A stretch of DNA of 64,000 nucleotides, from NCBI GenBank assembly GCA_015060395.1, contig SUYP01000016.1:1-64000 (forward strand). Reading direction: 5' to 3'. This DNA comes from Bacteroidales bacterium. GTDB taxonomy: Bacteria > Bacteroidota > Bacteroidia > Bacteroidales > UBA932. The notes beneath the pieces were generated by a model. It did no database searches and was not told the DNA's origin. It worked only from the letters and a program-made list of their open reading frames with translations. Made by a program: the position numbers and the translations under genes. How positions within the stretch are numbered: the stretch's first letter is position 1; every line of letters begins with the position of its first letter. Positions 17,602-24,614 of this stretch are shown here, piece after piece.

Positions 17602-18018
17602 ATGGAAAATCTTGGAATTACGATTCCTGCCGGAACGAGGAAGGAGGACATCAAAGCCCGCGAGAGAATCATCAAGGACTTTTATGCGAAGTGGATCAGT
17701 GAGCATCCGGACAAGAAGATATGGAATGAAGATCTTCAAGACTATATCTGTGTCAAATATCAATCCATCAACGAAACATACAACAAGGCAGCAAGAAGAT
17801 ACGAATCTACTCTTGCTGTATTCCGTTTGACAGAAGTAATGGAGAAGGCTGTCTTCAAAGAGGAGAAACCGACAAAACCTGGCGACAAGAACCAGAAGCC
17901 TTACTCCAAACTTCTGATTCTGCTATATGACGGGATAAAACTGACTGTCGGCGTACAGAAGACCACTCAGGAAAAGGTTCAGTATTGCCTCACAGCATTA
18001 GGTTCGACCTCAAAATAA
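17602..18018 (+). CDS. Small basic protein of unknown family, module copy 2
   Basis: 138 aa from ATG 17602 (MENLGITIPAGTRKEDIKAR). An in-frame ATG at 17587 would add five residues. Paralogue of the 135-aa protein at 14790, with about the same length and the same conserved closing motif (KLTVGVQKTTQEKVQYCLTA). No signal peptide or recognised domain. The stop codon lies inside the U tract of the convergent small-RNA terminator. The IS4 element ends 29 bp upstream and has separated the gene from its former upstream DNA, so expression may now depend on the element or on a very short native leader. Confidence 0.75.
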   Translation: MENLGITIPAGTRKEDIKARERIIKDFYAKWISEHPDKKIWNEDLQDYICVKYQSINETYNKAARRYESTLAVFRLTEVMEKAVFKEEKPTKPGDKNQKPYSKLLILLYDGIKLTVGVQKTTQEKVQYCLTALGSTSK

Positions 18019-18109
18019 AAAACCACCGCAAACGCGGTGGCTATACTTTGGGGCTCGGAACCGCCTGAGCGATAAGGATTGTCATTCCTTCTACGAATTC
18101 CCCTATTGA
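18012..18109 (-). ncRNA. Candidate small RNA, module copy 2
   Basis: Inferred minus-strand transcript of about 98 nt. The promoter is TTTTG-19 nt-TATCTTTG (18115-18146). The terminator is CCACCGC/GCGGTGG with a 4-nt loop (18023-18040) followed on the minus strand by TTTTTTATTTT. The 5' 60 nt match copy 1 with few changes. One is a compensatory pair change in the hairpin around the invariant loop ATGACAA. Adjacent small stems are also retained: CGC/GCG with differing loops, and GGTT/AGCC. The terminator stem differs completely in sequence from copy 1 yet keeps position and loop (AAAC on the plus strand), so it is under selection as a structure. Confidence 0.65.
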
Positions 18110-18114
18110 CTTTG

Positions 18115-18146
18115 CAAAGATATGCAGTTTTTCTCTATTTGCAAAA
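18115..18146 (-). promoter_or_regulatory. Promoter of candidate small RNA copy 2
   Basis: Minus strand TTTTG, 19 nt, TATCTTTG. The sequence from -33 to -7 is identical to copy 1, although flanking DNA has diverged. Confidence 0.7.
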
Positions 18147-18176
18147 CAGATGCTCACAAACCTCAAAAAGGTGTAT

Positions 18177-18213
18177 CAAAATGGGTATTCAATCTTTGAA
18201 ATCAGCCATTTTG
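18177..18213. repeat. Conserved inverted repeat upstream of small RNA copy 2
   Basis: CAAAATGG (18177-18184) and CCATTTTG (18206-18213), with the same arms and spacing as 15461-15497. Confidence 0.55.
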
Positions 18214-18248
18214 TATAGTGTCAGCTTATATTTTCATCTACATCGTAA

Positions 18249-18355
18249 AACAATAGCAACATAAACGACTTCCGTCCACGAAATAGGGTATTTTCGTGGA
18301 CGGAAGAGTAATTTTTGCATTCCTATCCACCAAAACCTATGATTTTATGGACAGA
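18249..18355. repeat. Double-hairpin intergenic repeat, copy B
   Basis: The first hairpin is perfect: CCGTCCACGAAA / TTTCGTGGACGG (18272-18303). The second is ATCCACCAAAAC...TTTTATGGACA (18325-18353). The spacer (AAGAGTAATTTTTGCATTCC) resembles that of copy A at 12744-12853. It lies between the module-2 RNA promoter region and the 3' end of the MORN gene. Confidence 0.6.
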
Positions 18356-18393
18356 AACCGGCCCTGCAGAATATGCAGTGTTTTCGCTGCCTA

Positions 18394-19068
18394 TCAATAC
18401 CTTTGTAGAAAGTTCACAGTGAAATCATAATAGACCCTGACAGTTTCCTCAGCAAAACTTTCGTGATCACACTTCAACACCTCCACATCTTTGATCGAAC
18501 CGTCAGGTTCAACAAAGAACCGTACCTGCACGGCACCCTGTCTGCCATCGGAACGCAATTCCTTAGGATATTTCACCTTTGCATTCACCCAACGGGTAAA
18601 GGCTCCAGAACTTGACGATTGCCCCTTGAACAATGAGGCCCCATAATGGTTTTCGGCAAGACTGACCTCACCATAATCAAGTTCACGACCTTTAACGACA
18701 ACACCTATAAAGACCCGACCATCAGGATAATAGAGAGTGTCCACACCGTGGGCTCTGTCATTCTCGAATTTCCCCACAAAGATCTTTCCTGACTTTGAGA
18801 AATAATGGCCGTATCCATTCTCCTCACCCTCTTTCATTTCACCCTGATAACGTCCTCCGCCAATAAAATAAGCCGTACAATACCCTTGTGGAACAGCACC
18901 GGAAAAATGCCCGAAAATCATTCCTCGATCAATATCATACAGAACGCCTTCCCCTTCCGGCCACTGTCCCTCGTATCGGAAGGTATCCTCTACAATGAGA
19001 GTATCTCTGACCTCAGGAACTTCTCGAACAATAATCTGTGCATAAGAGGTCACTACATACATCAACAA
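18394..19068 (-). CDS. MORN-repeat protein with TonB C-terminal domain
   Basis: About 224 aa. Five MORN-like units occur at about 30-130 (YEGQWPEGEGVLY, YQGEMKEGEENGYGHYF, FVGKFENDRAHGV and others). A TonB_C domain follows at about 150-222 (YPKELRSDGRQGAVQVRFFV ... DGSIKDVEVLK), as in energy-transducer-like periplasmic proteins of Bacteroidetes. The start is uncertain. The reading frame extends upstream as a convincing signal peptide (NVRSCVCLGAFLLMYVVTSYAQ) but has no ATG; only TTG 19068 or ATG 19062 lie in frame. An ATG at 19112 is one frame off, so a start-proximal frameshift is possible. Its promoter spacer contains a G9 tract. Confidence 0.7.
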   Translation of the reverse strand: MLMYVVTSYAQIIVREVPEVRDTLIVEDTFRYEGQWPEGEGVLYDIDRGMIFGHFSGAVPQGYCTAYFIGGGRYQGEMKEGEENGYGHYFSKSGKIFVGKFENDRAHGVDTLYYPDGRVFIGVVVKGRELDYGEVSLAENHYGASLFKGQSSSSGAFTRWVNAKVKYPKELRSDGRQGAVQVRFFVEPDGSIKDVEVLKCDHESFAEETVRVYYDFTVNFLQRY

Positions 19069-19130
19069 AAATGCACCAAGGCATACGCAACTTCTGACAT
19101 TCTTATATTCATCTTTTTATTAATCAGAGA

Positions 19131-19168
19131 CAAATATATGTATTTATTATTCCCCCCCCCAAAAAAAA
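19131..19168 (-). promoter_or_regulatory. Promoter with G9 homopolymer in the spacer
   Basis: On the minus strand T8 is followed by G9 (19168-19152). The T/G junction gives a -33 TTTTG, and TATATTTG (19138-19131) is the -7 box. The spacer is 21 nt, whereas the best promoters here use 19. Slippage in the G tract would change spacing and could switch the MORN gene on and off. Confidence 0.5.
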
Positions 19169-19185
19169 TCAGACAATCCTGTGGA

Positions 19186-20466
19186 TCAGAAGTCTTTCCA
19201 CCAGTCTCTTCGATGATGGAAGATCCGGCCTCTATCCTCCGACCGCTTATCCTTACGCAGGAACGGGAACTGGTAGCCGACTCCGAATTCTATGTATTCA
19301 GCGATATGACGATGGGTCTTGGCAAGAGCCTGAAGATACATATTGTCCCAGATACGGTATTTTAGGCCGAAGCGGATATAATGACAGGCCTCCTGGCTGC
19401 CAGGACCGTGAGTCTTGTAAAACAGCGGAAGTCGTGAGGAGTGGCCATATCTGCTATGGTCAAACTCATAGTAATGTCTCGAAGGATTGATGACATATAC
19501 CCCCCAATCGACCATCGCTGTAACATCTCCGAAGCGGAATTCATTGTTCAGGGACAGTCCTACACGGATCTTGTCCGCATTGGAATAGTTATGGCTCTTA
19601 CAGAAGAGGCCCCTTTCCGTATCATTGCTCACCGCATCATTAAAGAACACGTCCATTCCCAAACCGACTCCATACCAATTGGTTGCGGTATATACTCCTC
19701 CGATATGGAATGTCGAGATGAAGAATTTATGATCATCCGCAAGGTCTGCATTCTGAGCACCAGCCGCACCTGTTATATTCAGGCTCCACTTGTACGGCAG
19801 ATCAGGGAAAACCATAGGCTGCGCTTCCGCATCCTCATACGGGTGGAGGGTTGCGACAAGGCCAAGGCCTCCATACAATATATTGGCACCTTTATTCGGT
19901 TCTGAAAAACGTCCGTTGCTGATATGATTGAATCCTAATTCTCCATTTATCTTAAGATTTCGGGTTATCGGGACATCCAGATTCAGTCCTCCACTCAGAT
20001 ATGCGTTTATACAGGAACCGAAAGTCCTGTTCGGTATCACCTCATTGACGGTAGCCTGATAGTGACCGTTCACAGCCGTCAAGCCAGCCGCGAGCTTCAC
20101 ACTGGCCTGAAAATGTCTCGTACGTACCACATTGATCAATATGTACGGATACATAGCGATGCCCTCTCCCATAACATCATTTCCCAGGTTATAATATGAC
20201 ATTCCCAAGCCGACAGTAGGGTCATCGAGATATTGCTGCCAAGGGCGCTGTCGGGACGAAGGGAATTCAATGCCCAGATTCAATCCCGTAGGTGCATTCG
20301 GATCTATGTCTTTGATATTGCTGCTCGGATCAAGATATGTTCCCATAAAGAACTGGGTCTTTACGGCAAATCTGTCATTGACGTGTTTCTCTATATGATT
20401 GTTCTGAGCTGAAAGGGATGATACGGATAATAAAGCACATAATAAGTACGAATATATATACTTCAT
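19186..20466 (-). CDS. PagL-like lipid A 3-O-deacylase (acyloxyacyl hydrolase)
   Basis: 426 aa with a signal peptide (about 1-20, SLSAQ). The protein is built of alternating beta strands typical of an outer-membrane barrel. The PagL active-site signature is clear at about 179-196: FNHISNGRFSEPNKGANIL, with H181 and S183 in the positions of the catalytic His-Ser pair and the downstream N-x-G-x-N. PagL enzymes remove a 3-O-acyl chain from lipid A in the outer leaflet. This one is longer than the classical 150-170 aa enzyme, with extra barrel-like sequence on the C-terminal side (about 225-415). Transcription is leftward; it follows prfB after a terminator. Confidence 0.8.
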   Translation of the reverse strand: MKYIYSYLLCALLSVSSLSAQNNHIEKHVNDRFAVKTQFFMGTYLDPSSNIKDIDPNAPTGLNLGIEFPSSRQRPWQQYLDDPTVGLGMSYYNLGNDVMGEGIAMYPYILINVVRTRHFQASVKLAAGLTAVNGHYQATVNEVIPNRTFGSCINAYLSGGLNLDVPITRNLKINGELGFNHISNGRFSEPNKGANILYGGLGLVATLHPYEDAEAQPMVFPDLPYKWSLNITGAAGAQNADLADDHKFFISTFHIGGVYTATNWYGVGLGMDVFFNDAVSNDTERGLFCKSHNYSNADKIRVGLSLNNEFRFGDVTAMVDWGVYVINPSRHYYEFDHSRYGHSSRLPLFYKTHGPGSQEACHYIRFGLKYRIWDNMYLQALAKTHRHIAEYIEFGVGYQFPFLRKDKRSEDRGRIFHHRRDWWKDF

Positions 20467-20519
20467 CTTTTCTATTTCTTATTTGACACTTACTAAACTA
20501 ACTCCATTATAGATGCAAC

Positions 20520-20544
20520 GATGCCTGCAAACGTTGCAGGCATC
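20520..20544 (-). terminator. Terminator after prfB
   Basis: Perfect 11-bp hairpin GATGCCTGCAA / TTGCAGGCATC with a 3-nt loop, 23 bp past the prfB stop. No strong U tract is visible, so termination may be partial. Confidence 0.55.
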
Positions 20545-20566
20545 ACACAAAATATGATCGGAAACA

Positions 20567-21631
20567 TCAATTGTTCTCCATCAGATAGACTTTCATAAAG
20601 TCGTTCAGATCGCCATCCAAGACTCCCTGGGTATCGGAAGTCTCGTGGCCGGTACGCAGGTCCTTGACCATCTTGTACGGATGCAGGACATAGCTTCGGA
20701 TCTGCGATCCCCACTCGATCTTCTTCTTCTGACCCTCGAGCTCGGCCTGCTTCTCCTGACGTTTCTTGAGTTCTATATCGTATAGTCGGGACTTGAGGAT
20801 TCGCAGGGCGTTCTGCCTGTTGTCAAGCTGTGAACGGGTCTCCGTATTCTCGACCACGATACCGGAAGGGATATGTTTCACGCGCACTCCGGTCTCCACC
20901 TTGTTCACATTCTGTCCGCCTGCTCCGCTCGAACGGTAGGTATCCCATTCCAGATCGCCCGGATTGATTTCTATTTCTATAGAGTCATCTACAAGAGGAT
21001 ATACGAAGACTGACGAGAATGTAGTCTGACGCTTTCCCTGCGCATTGAAAGGAGAAATGCGCACAAGACGATGTACGCCACTTTCAGCCTTGAGATATCC
21101 GAAGGCGTAATCACCCTCGACCTGCATTGTAACAGACTTTATGCCTGCATCTTCGCCTTCAAGTTCATCTGTAACAGTGACTTTATATCCGTTCCGTTCA
21201 GCCCAGCGTATGTACATACGCATAAGCATTGCCGACCAGTCGTTTGCCTCTGTTCCTCCAGCTCCGGAATTGATCGTAAGCACGGCTCCGAGATTATCAC
21301 CTTCCTCTCCAAGCATATTACGGAGTTCCAAGGCCTCAACATCATCAATCACAGCATTATACACCGAATCGATCTCTTCATCTTCAAATTCCAGCAGGAC
21401 ATTAAGGTCTTCTACACCAGCAGCTATCTTATCAAATCCTGTAACCCAGAACTTTACTCCTGCAAGTTCTTTCAGGAATTTCTCAGCTTCCTTGGGATCA
21501 TCCCAGAAATCAGCAGCCAGCGTCCTCTCCTCCTTCCGAGCCACTTCAGCACGTTTATCCTCCACACAAATGCACCTGCCCAGCGTATCCACACGCTGCT
21601 GCAATTCCTTTATCTGTTCTATACTTATCAT
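20567..21631 (-). CDS. prfB: Peptide chain release factor 2
   Basis: 354 aa from ATG 21631 (MISIEQIKELQQRVDTLGRC). The in-frame ATG at 21655 lies in the promoter and is rejected. The SPF tripeptide at 193-195 is the UGA-reading RF2 signature. The GGQ motif at 238-240 (SSGAGGQNVNKVETGVRVKH) triggers peptidyl-tRNA hydrolysis. The gene is continuous: the programmed +1 frameshift seen in many prfB genes (an early in-frame UGA) is absent. Transcribed from its own promoter downstream of asnA. Confidence 0.96.
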   Translation of the reverse strand: MISIEQIKELQQRVDTLGRCICVEDKRAEVARKEERTLAADFWDDPKEAEKFLKELAGVKFWVTGFDKIAAGVEDLNVLLEFEDEEIDSVYNAVIDDVEALELRNMLGEEGDNLGAVLTINSGAGGTEANDWSAMLMRMYIRWAERNGYKVTVTDELEGEDAGIKSVTMQVEGDYAFGYLKAESGVHRLVRISPFNAQGKRQTTFSSVFVYPLVDDSIEIEINPGDLEWDTYRSSGAGGQNVNKVETGVRVKHIPSGIVVENTETRSQLDNRQNALRILKSRLYDIELKKRQEKQAELEGQKKKIEWGSQIRSYVLHPYKMVKDLRTGHETSDTQGVLDGDLNDFMKVYLMENN

Positions 21632-21652
21632 CAGGTCAACTGTTAAATCACG

Positions 21653-21660
21653 CAAAGATA
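21653..21660 (-). promoter_or_regulatory. -7 box for prfB
   Basis: TATCTTTG on the minus strand, 22 nt before ATG 21631. It decides the start codon. Confidence 0.6.
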
Positions 21661-21702
21661 ATGATTTTTATCGTAGATGTCTCTGAGTTGCCGCATAATG
21701 CA

Positions 21703-22740
21703 TCAGACGATGTCAATTCCCGCATTATGACAGAGGAGACGCATCTCTTCCGGCCACACACTGCTCTGTATTTCCCCTATATGGGCCTTCCTCAGCAGGA
21801 ACATACACAGACGGGACTGGCCTATACCGCCGCCTATGGTATATGGGAGCTTGCCATCAAGCAGCATACGGTGATAAAGCAGGCCTGCCTTATCTGATTC
21901 CCCTCTCATATCCAGCTGACGGCGCAGTGCATCCTCATCAACCCTGACTCCCATACTTGATATTTCGAAAGCGCTCTCAAGAATCGGATTCCACAGCAGG
22001 AGGTCTCCGTTCAAGCCCATATATCCCTCTTCATTCACAGTACTCCAGTCATCATAATCAGCTGAACGACCGTCGTGAGGCCTTCCATCCGAGAGTTCCG
22101 CACCGATGCCGATAATGAAAACGGCCCTGTATTGTCTGGTCACGGCATTCTCCCTTTCCTTTGGAGACATATCCGGATACATCTGCAGAAGCTCCTCCGA
22201 ATGAATGAAATGAATGTCTTCAGGAAGCATAGGTTCGATCTGAGGGAACTCCACATAAAGCTTGTTCTCCGTGACCTTTATGGCCTCATATATCCTGCGC
22301 ACTGTCTTTTTGAGATAGTCAAGGGTACGCTGCCCCCTTGTAATCACTTTCTCCCAATCCCACTGATCGACATATATGGAATGTATGTTATCAAGGTCTT
22401 CTTCCGGACGCAAGGCATTCATATCGGTATATATCCCTCTTCCCGGAGGCACATTCATCTGCGCCAGCTTCAGTCTTTTCCATTTAGCAAGCGAATGGAC
22501 GACTTCCGCATTACGTCCCTGCATATCTCTGACTGAAAAAGAAACCGGATTCTCCACTCCATTCAGATCGTCATTCAGGCCCATTCCGCTCATCACCACC
22601 ATCGGGGCAGTGATTCTCAGAAGAGCAAGCTGGGCCGACAGATTGTCCTGAAACATATCCTTGACAGCCTTGATAGCCTTTTCTGTATTTTCAATGCTAC
22701 CCAACAGATTTCGGTAGCCTTCCGGTATAACTAGTGACAT
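21703..22740 (-). CDS. asnA: Aspartate-ammonia ligase
   Basis: 345 aa. AsnA makes asparagine from aspartate, ammonia and ATP and has a class II tRNA-synthetase-like fold. Recognised blocks: the N-terminal LGSIENTEKAIKAVKDMFQDNL, LRITAPMVVMSGMGLNDDLNG, VHSLAKWKRLKL, IYVDQWDWEKVI, and the motif-3-like end LPYTIGGGIGQSRLCMFLLRKAHIGEIQSSVW. Length is usual for the family. It is divergent from the aldo/keto reductase gene across a 70-bp region with a promoter in each direction. Confidence 0.96.
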   Translation of the reverse strand: MSLVIPEGYRNLLGSIENTEKAIKAVKDMFQDNLSAQLALLRITAPMVVMSGMGLNDDLNGVENPVSFSVRDMQGRNAEVVHSLAKWKRLKLAQMNVPPGRGIYTDMNALRPEEDLDNIHSIYVDQWDWEKVITRGQRTLDYLKKTVRRIYEAIKVTENKLYVEFPQIEPMLPEDIHFIHSEELLQMYPDMSPKERENAVTRQYRAVFIIGIGAELSDGRPHDGRSADYDDWSTVNEEGYMGLNGDLLLWNPILESAFEISSMGVRVDEDALRRQLDMRGESDKAGLLYHRMLLDGKLPYTIGGGIGQSRLCMFLLRKAHIGEIQSSVWPEEMRLLCHNAGIDIV

Positions 22741-22762
22741 ATACTGCAGATTTATTCGGATG

Positions 22763-22770
22763 CAAAATTA
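22763..22770 (-). promoter_or_regulatory. -7 box for asnA
   Basis: TAATTTTG on the minus strand, 23 nt upstream of the asnA ATG. Confidence 0.5.
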
Positions 22771-22781
22771 ACAAAAAACAG

Positions 22782-22789
22782 TATATTTG
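22782..22789 (+). promoter_or_regulatory. -7 box for the aldo/keto reductase-murI operon
   Basis: TATATTTG, 22 nt before ATG 22811. It implies a very short leader. Confidence 0.55.
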
Positions 22790-22810
22790 CAGTAATATAA
22801 ACCCTCAGCT

Positions 22811-23812
22811 ATGATAAACACGGTATATTCTGCTGACGAAGGCAGATACTCTTCAGGAATGCAATACCGCAGAAGCGGAAGGAGCGGCATTATGCTCCCG
22901 GAAATTTCTCTCGGCCTATGGCAGAATTTCGGAGACACCTCTCCCCTCTCCCGCAGCCGCGATATGATTCTTCACGCCTTTGACAAAGGCATCTGTCACT
23001 TCGACCTGGCCAACAATTACGGGCCTTCATACGGCAGCGCGGAGGCCACATTCGGACAGATTATGCAGAAGGACCTGCGTCCGTACAGAGACGAGCTCTT
23101 CATCTCTACAAAGGCCGGCTACGATATGTGGCCGGGGCCGTACGGTGACAAAGGGTCACGCAAATATCTGATAAGCAGCCTCGACCAGAGTCTGAAGAGG
23201 ATGCATCTGGATTATGTTGACATATTCTATTCGCACAGATATGATCCTGATACCCCTCTTGAGGAAACTATGCAGGCTCTCGTGGATATAGTCCGCAGCG
23301 GAAAGGCCCTTTACGCCGGCATCTCAAATTATCCTTACGATGCCGCAGCCTTTGCCTACAGCTATCTCAGGGAGCACAATGTGCCTTGTCTACTGCATCA
23401 GCTGAAATATAACATCCTGCACAGAAATCCGGAAGATGAAGGACTCATCAGGCAGGCTGCAAAAAACGGAAGCGGACTGATAGTATTTTCTCCTCTTGCA
23501 CAGGGACTTCTTACGGACAGATATCTCAATGGTATTCCAGCTGGCTCCAGAGCATCAAGAGACTTCTCCCTCAAAAAGGACAGCCTCACGCCGGAGCTGC
23601 TCGAAAAGCTCGAAAAGCTGAACCACATCGCCGGAGAAAGAGGACAGACCCTTGCCCAGATGGCTTTGGCCTGGGTCTTGAGAGACAGTATGGTCACCTC
23701 TGTGATTGTCGGAGCCAGCAGCATAGAACAGCTTGACAACAACCTGCTGAGCATCAGAAACACAAGATTTTCAGACGAAGAGATTGAACTGATTAACGTA
23801 CTGACGAGATAA
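22811..23812 (+). CDS. Aldo/keto reductase, YghZ (L-glyceraldehyde-3-phosphate reductase) type
   Basis: 333 aa (beta/alpha)8 NADPH-dependent reductase. The catalytic tetrad is visible: D65 and Y70 (FDLANNYGPSYGSAE), K101 (STKAGY) and H142 (FYSHRYDPDTPLEETMQALV). The cofactor region reads VIVGASSIEQLDNNL near the C-terminus. The GPxYGSAE and MWPGPYGDKGSRKYL blocks match the YghZ/Gpr subfamily, which reduces L-glyceraldehyde 3-phosphate and methylglyoxal. The native substrate is uncertain. Its stop overlaps the murI start by one base, so the two are translationally coupled. Confidence 0.88.
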   Translation: MINTVYSADEGRYSSGMQYRRSGRSGIMLPEISLGLWQNFGDTSPLSRSRDMILHAFDKGICHFDLANNYGPSYGSAEATFGQIMQKDLRPYRDELFISTKAGYDMWPGPYGDKGSRKYLISSLDQSLKRMHLDYVDIFYSHRYDPDTPLEETMQALVDIVRSGKALYAGISNYPYDAAAFAYSYLREHNVPCLLHQLKYNILHRNPEDEGLIRQAAKNGSGLIVFSPLAQGLLTDRYLNGIPAGSRASRDFSLKKDSLTPELLEKLEKLNHIAGERGQTLAQMALAWVLRDSMVTSVIVGASSIEQLDNNLLSIRNTRFSDEEIELINVLTR

Positions 23813-24567
23813 TGATCGGAATTTTTGACTCGGGAACAGGAGGGCTCTCTGTATTCAAGGAGATCCGCAAGCTGCTGCCCGAAGAGAGATACATTTATTT
23901 TTCGGACAATGCACACTGCCCGTATGGGGAAAAGTCCCGGGAATACATTATAGAAAGATCCCGGGAAATCACGCGCTTTCTGCTCGATAAGGGCTGTGAT
24001 ATCATCGTGGTAGCCTGCAATACAGCCACTGCAGCGGCAATTGCTGTGCTGAGAGAAGAATTCCCGGTCAGGTTCATAGGAATGGAGCCGGCGGTCAAAC
24101 CGGCTGTCAAAAGCACAAGGACAGGAGTTGTCGGAGTGCTAGCAACAGCCGGAACATTGAAGGCTGACAAATACCTCAACACCAGAGAAAAGTTTTCTGA
24201 AGGAGTAAAGATCACGGAACACGTAGGACAGGGATTCGTCGAACTGGTCGAGAAAGGATGTCTGACAGGCCGTGAAGCCGAAGACGTGGTGAGAGCCAGT
24301 CTGAAGCCTGTTCTGGATGAAGGAGCCGACAGGATAGTGCTGGGATGCACGCATTACCCTTTTCTATGGGACACCATAGCAAAGATCGCATCAGAGCTGT
24401 ATCCGGAAAGAGAAATTGAAATCATAGATCCTGCCCCTGCCGTAGCAAGGCATCTGCTGGAAACTATGAAGACAGAAGGGCTTATACGCAAGGACGGATT
24501 CTCCATCATTCTCCATTCATCGGGAGACGACAGGATATTGAATGAGACATTTGGAAGACTGAAATAA
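23812..24567 (+). CDS. murI: Glutamate racemase
   Basis: 251 aa. Converts L-glutamate to D-glutamate for peptidoglycan. Signatures: IGIFDSGTGGLSVFKEI at the N-terminus, C69 in VVACNTATA and C179 in VLGCTHYPF as the two catalytic cysteines, and the D-S pair at residues 6-7. Length is normal. It is the second gene of a two-gene operon and ends at a strong terminator. Confidence 0.96.
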   Translation: MIGIFDSGTGGLSVFKEIRKLLPEERYIYFSDNAHCPYGEKSREYIIERSREITRFLLDKGCDIIVVACNTATAAAIAVLREEFPVRFIGMEPAVKPAVKSTRTGVVGVLATAGTLKADKYLNTREKFSEGVKITEHVGQGFVELVEKGCLTGREAEDVVRASLKPVLDEGADRIVLGCTHYPFLWDTIAKIASELYPEREIEIIDPAPAVARHLLETMKTEGLIRKDGFSIILHSSGDDRILNETFGRLK

Positions 24568-24570
24568 AAA

Positions 24571-24598
24571 AAATCGTCGGCTGTATTGCCGACGATTT
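24571..24598. terminator. Bidirectional terminator between murI and the DUF6515 gene
   Basis: An 11-bp stem AAATCGTCGGC / GCCGACGATTT with a 6-nt loop. A runs on one side and T runs on the other let it serve the two convergent transcripts. Confidence 0.85.
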
Positions 24599-24614
24599 CA
24601 TTTTAAGATCAGAC

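Noticed and set aside
20567..21655. Programmed +1 frameshift in prfB
   Set aside because: The reading frame is continuous from the start through the GGQ motif; no early UGA is present.
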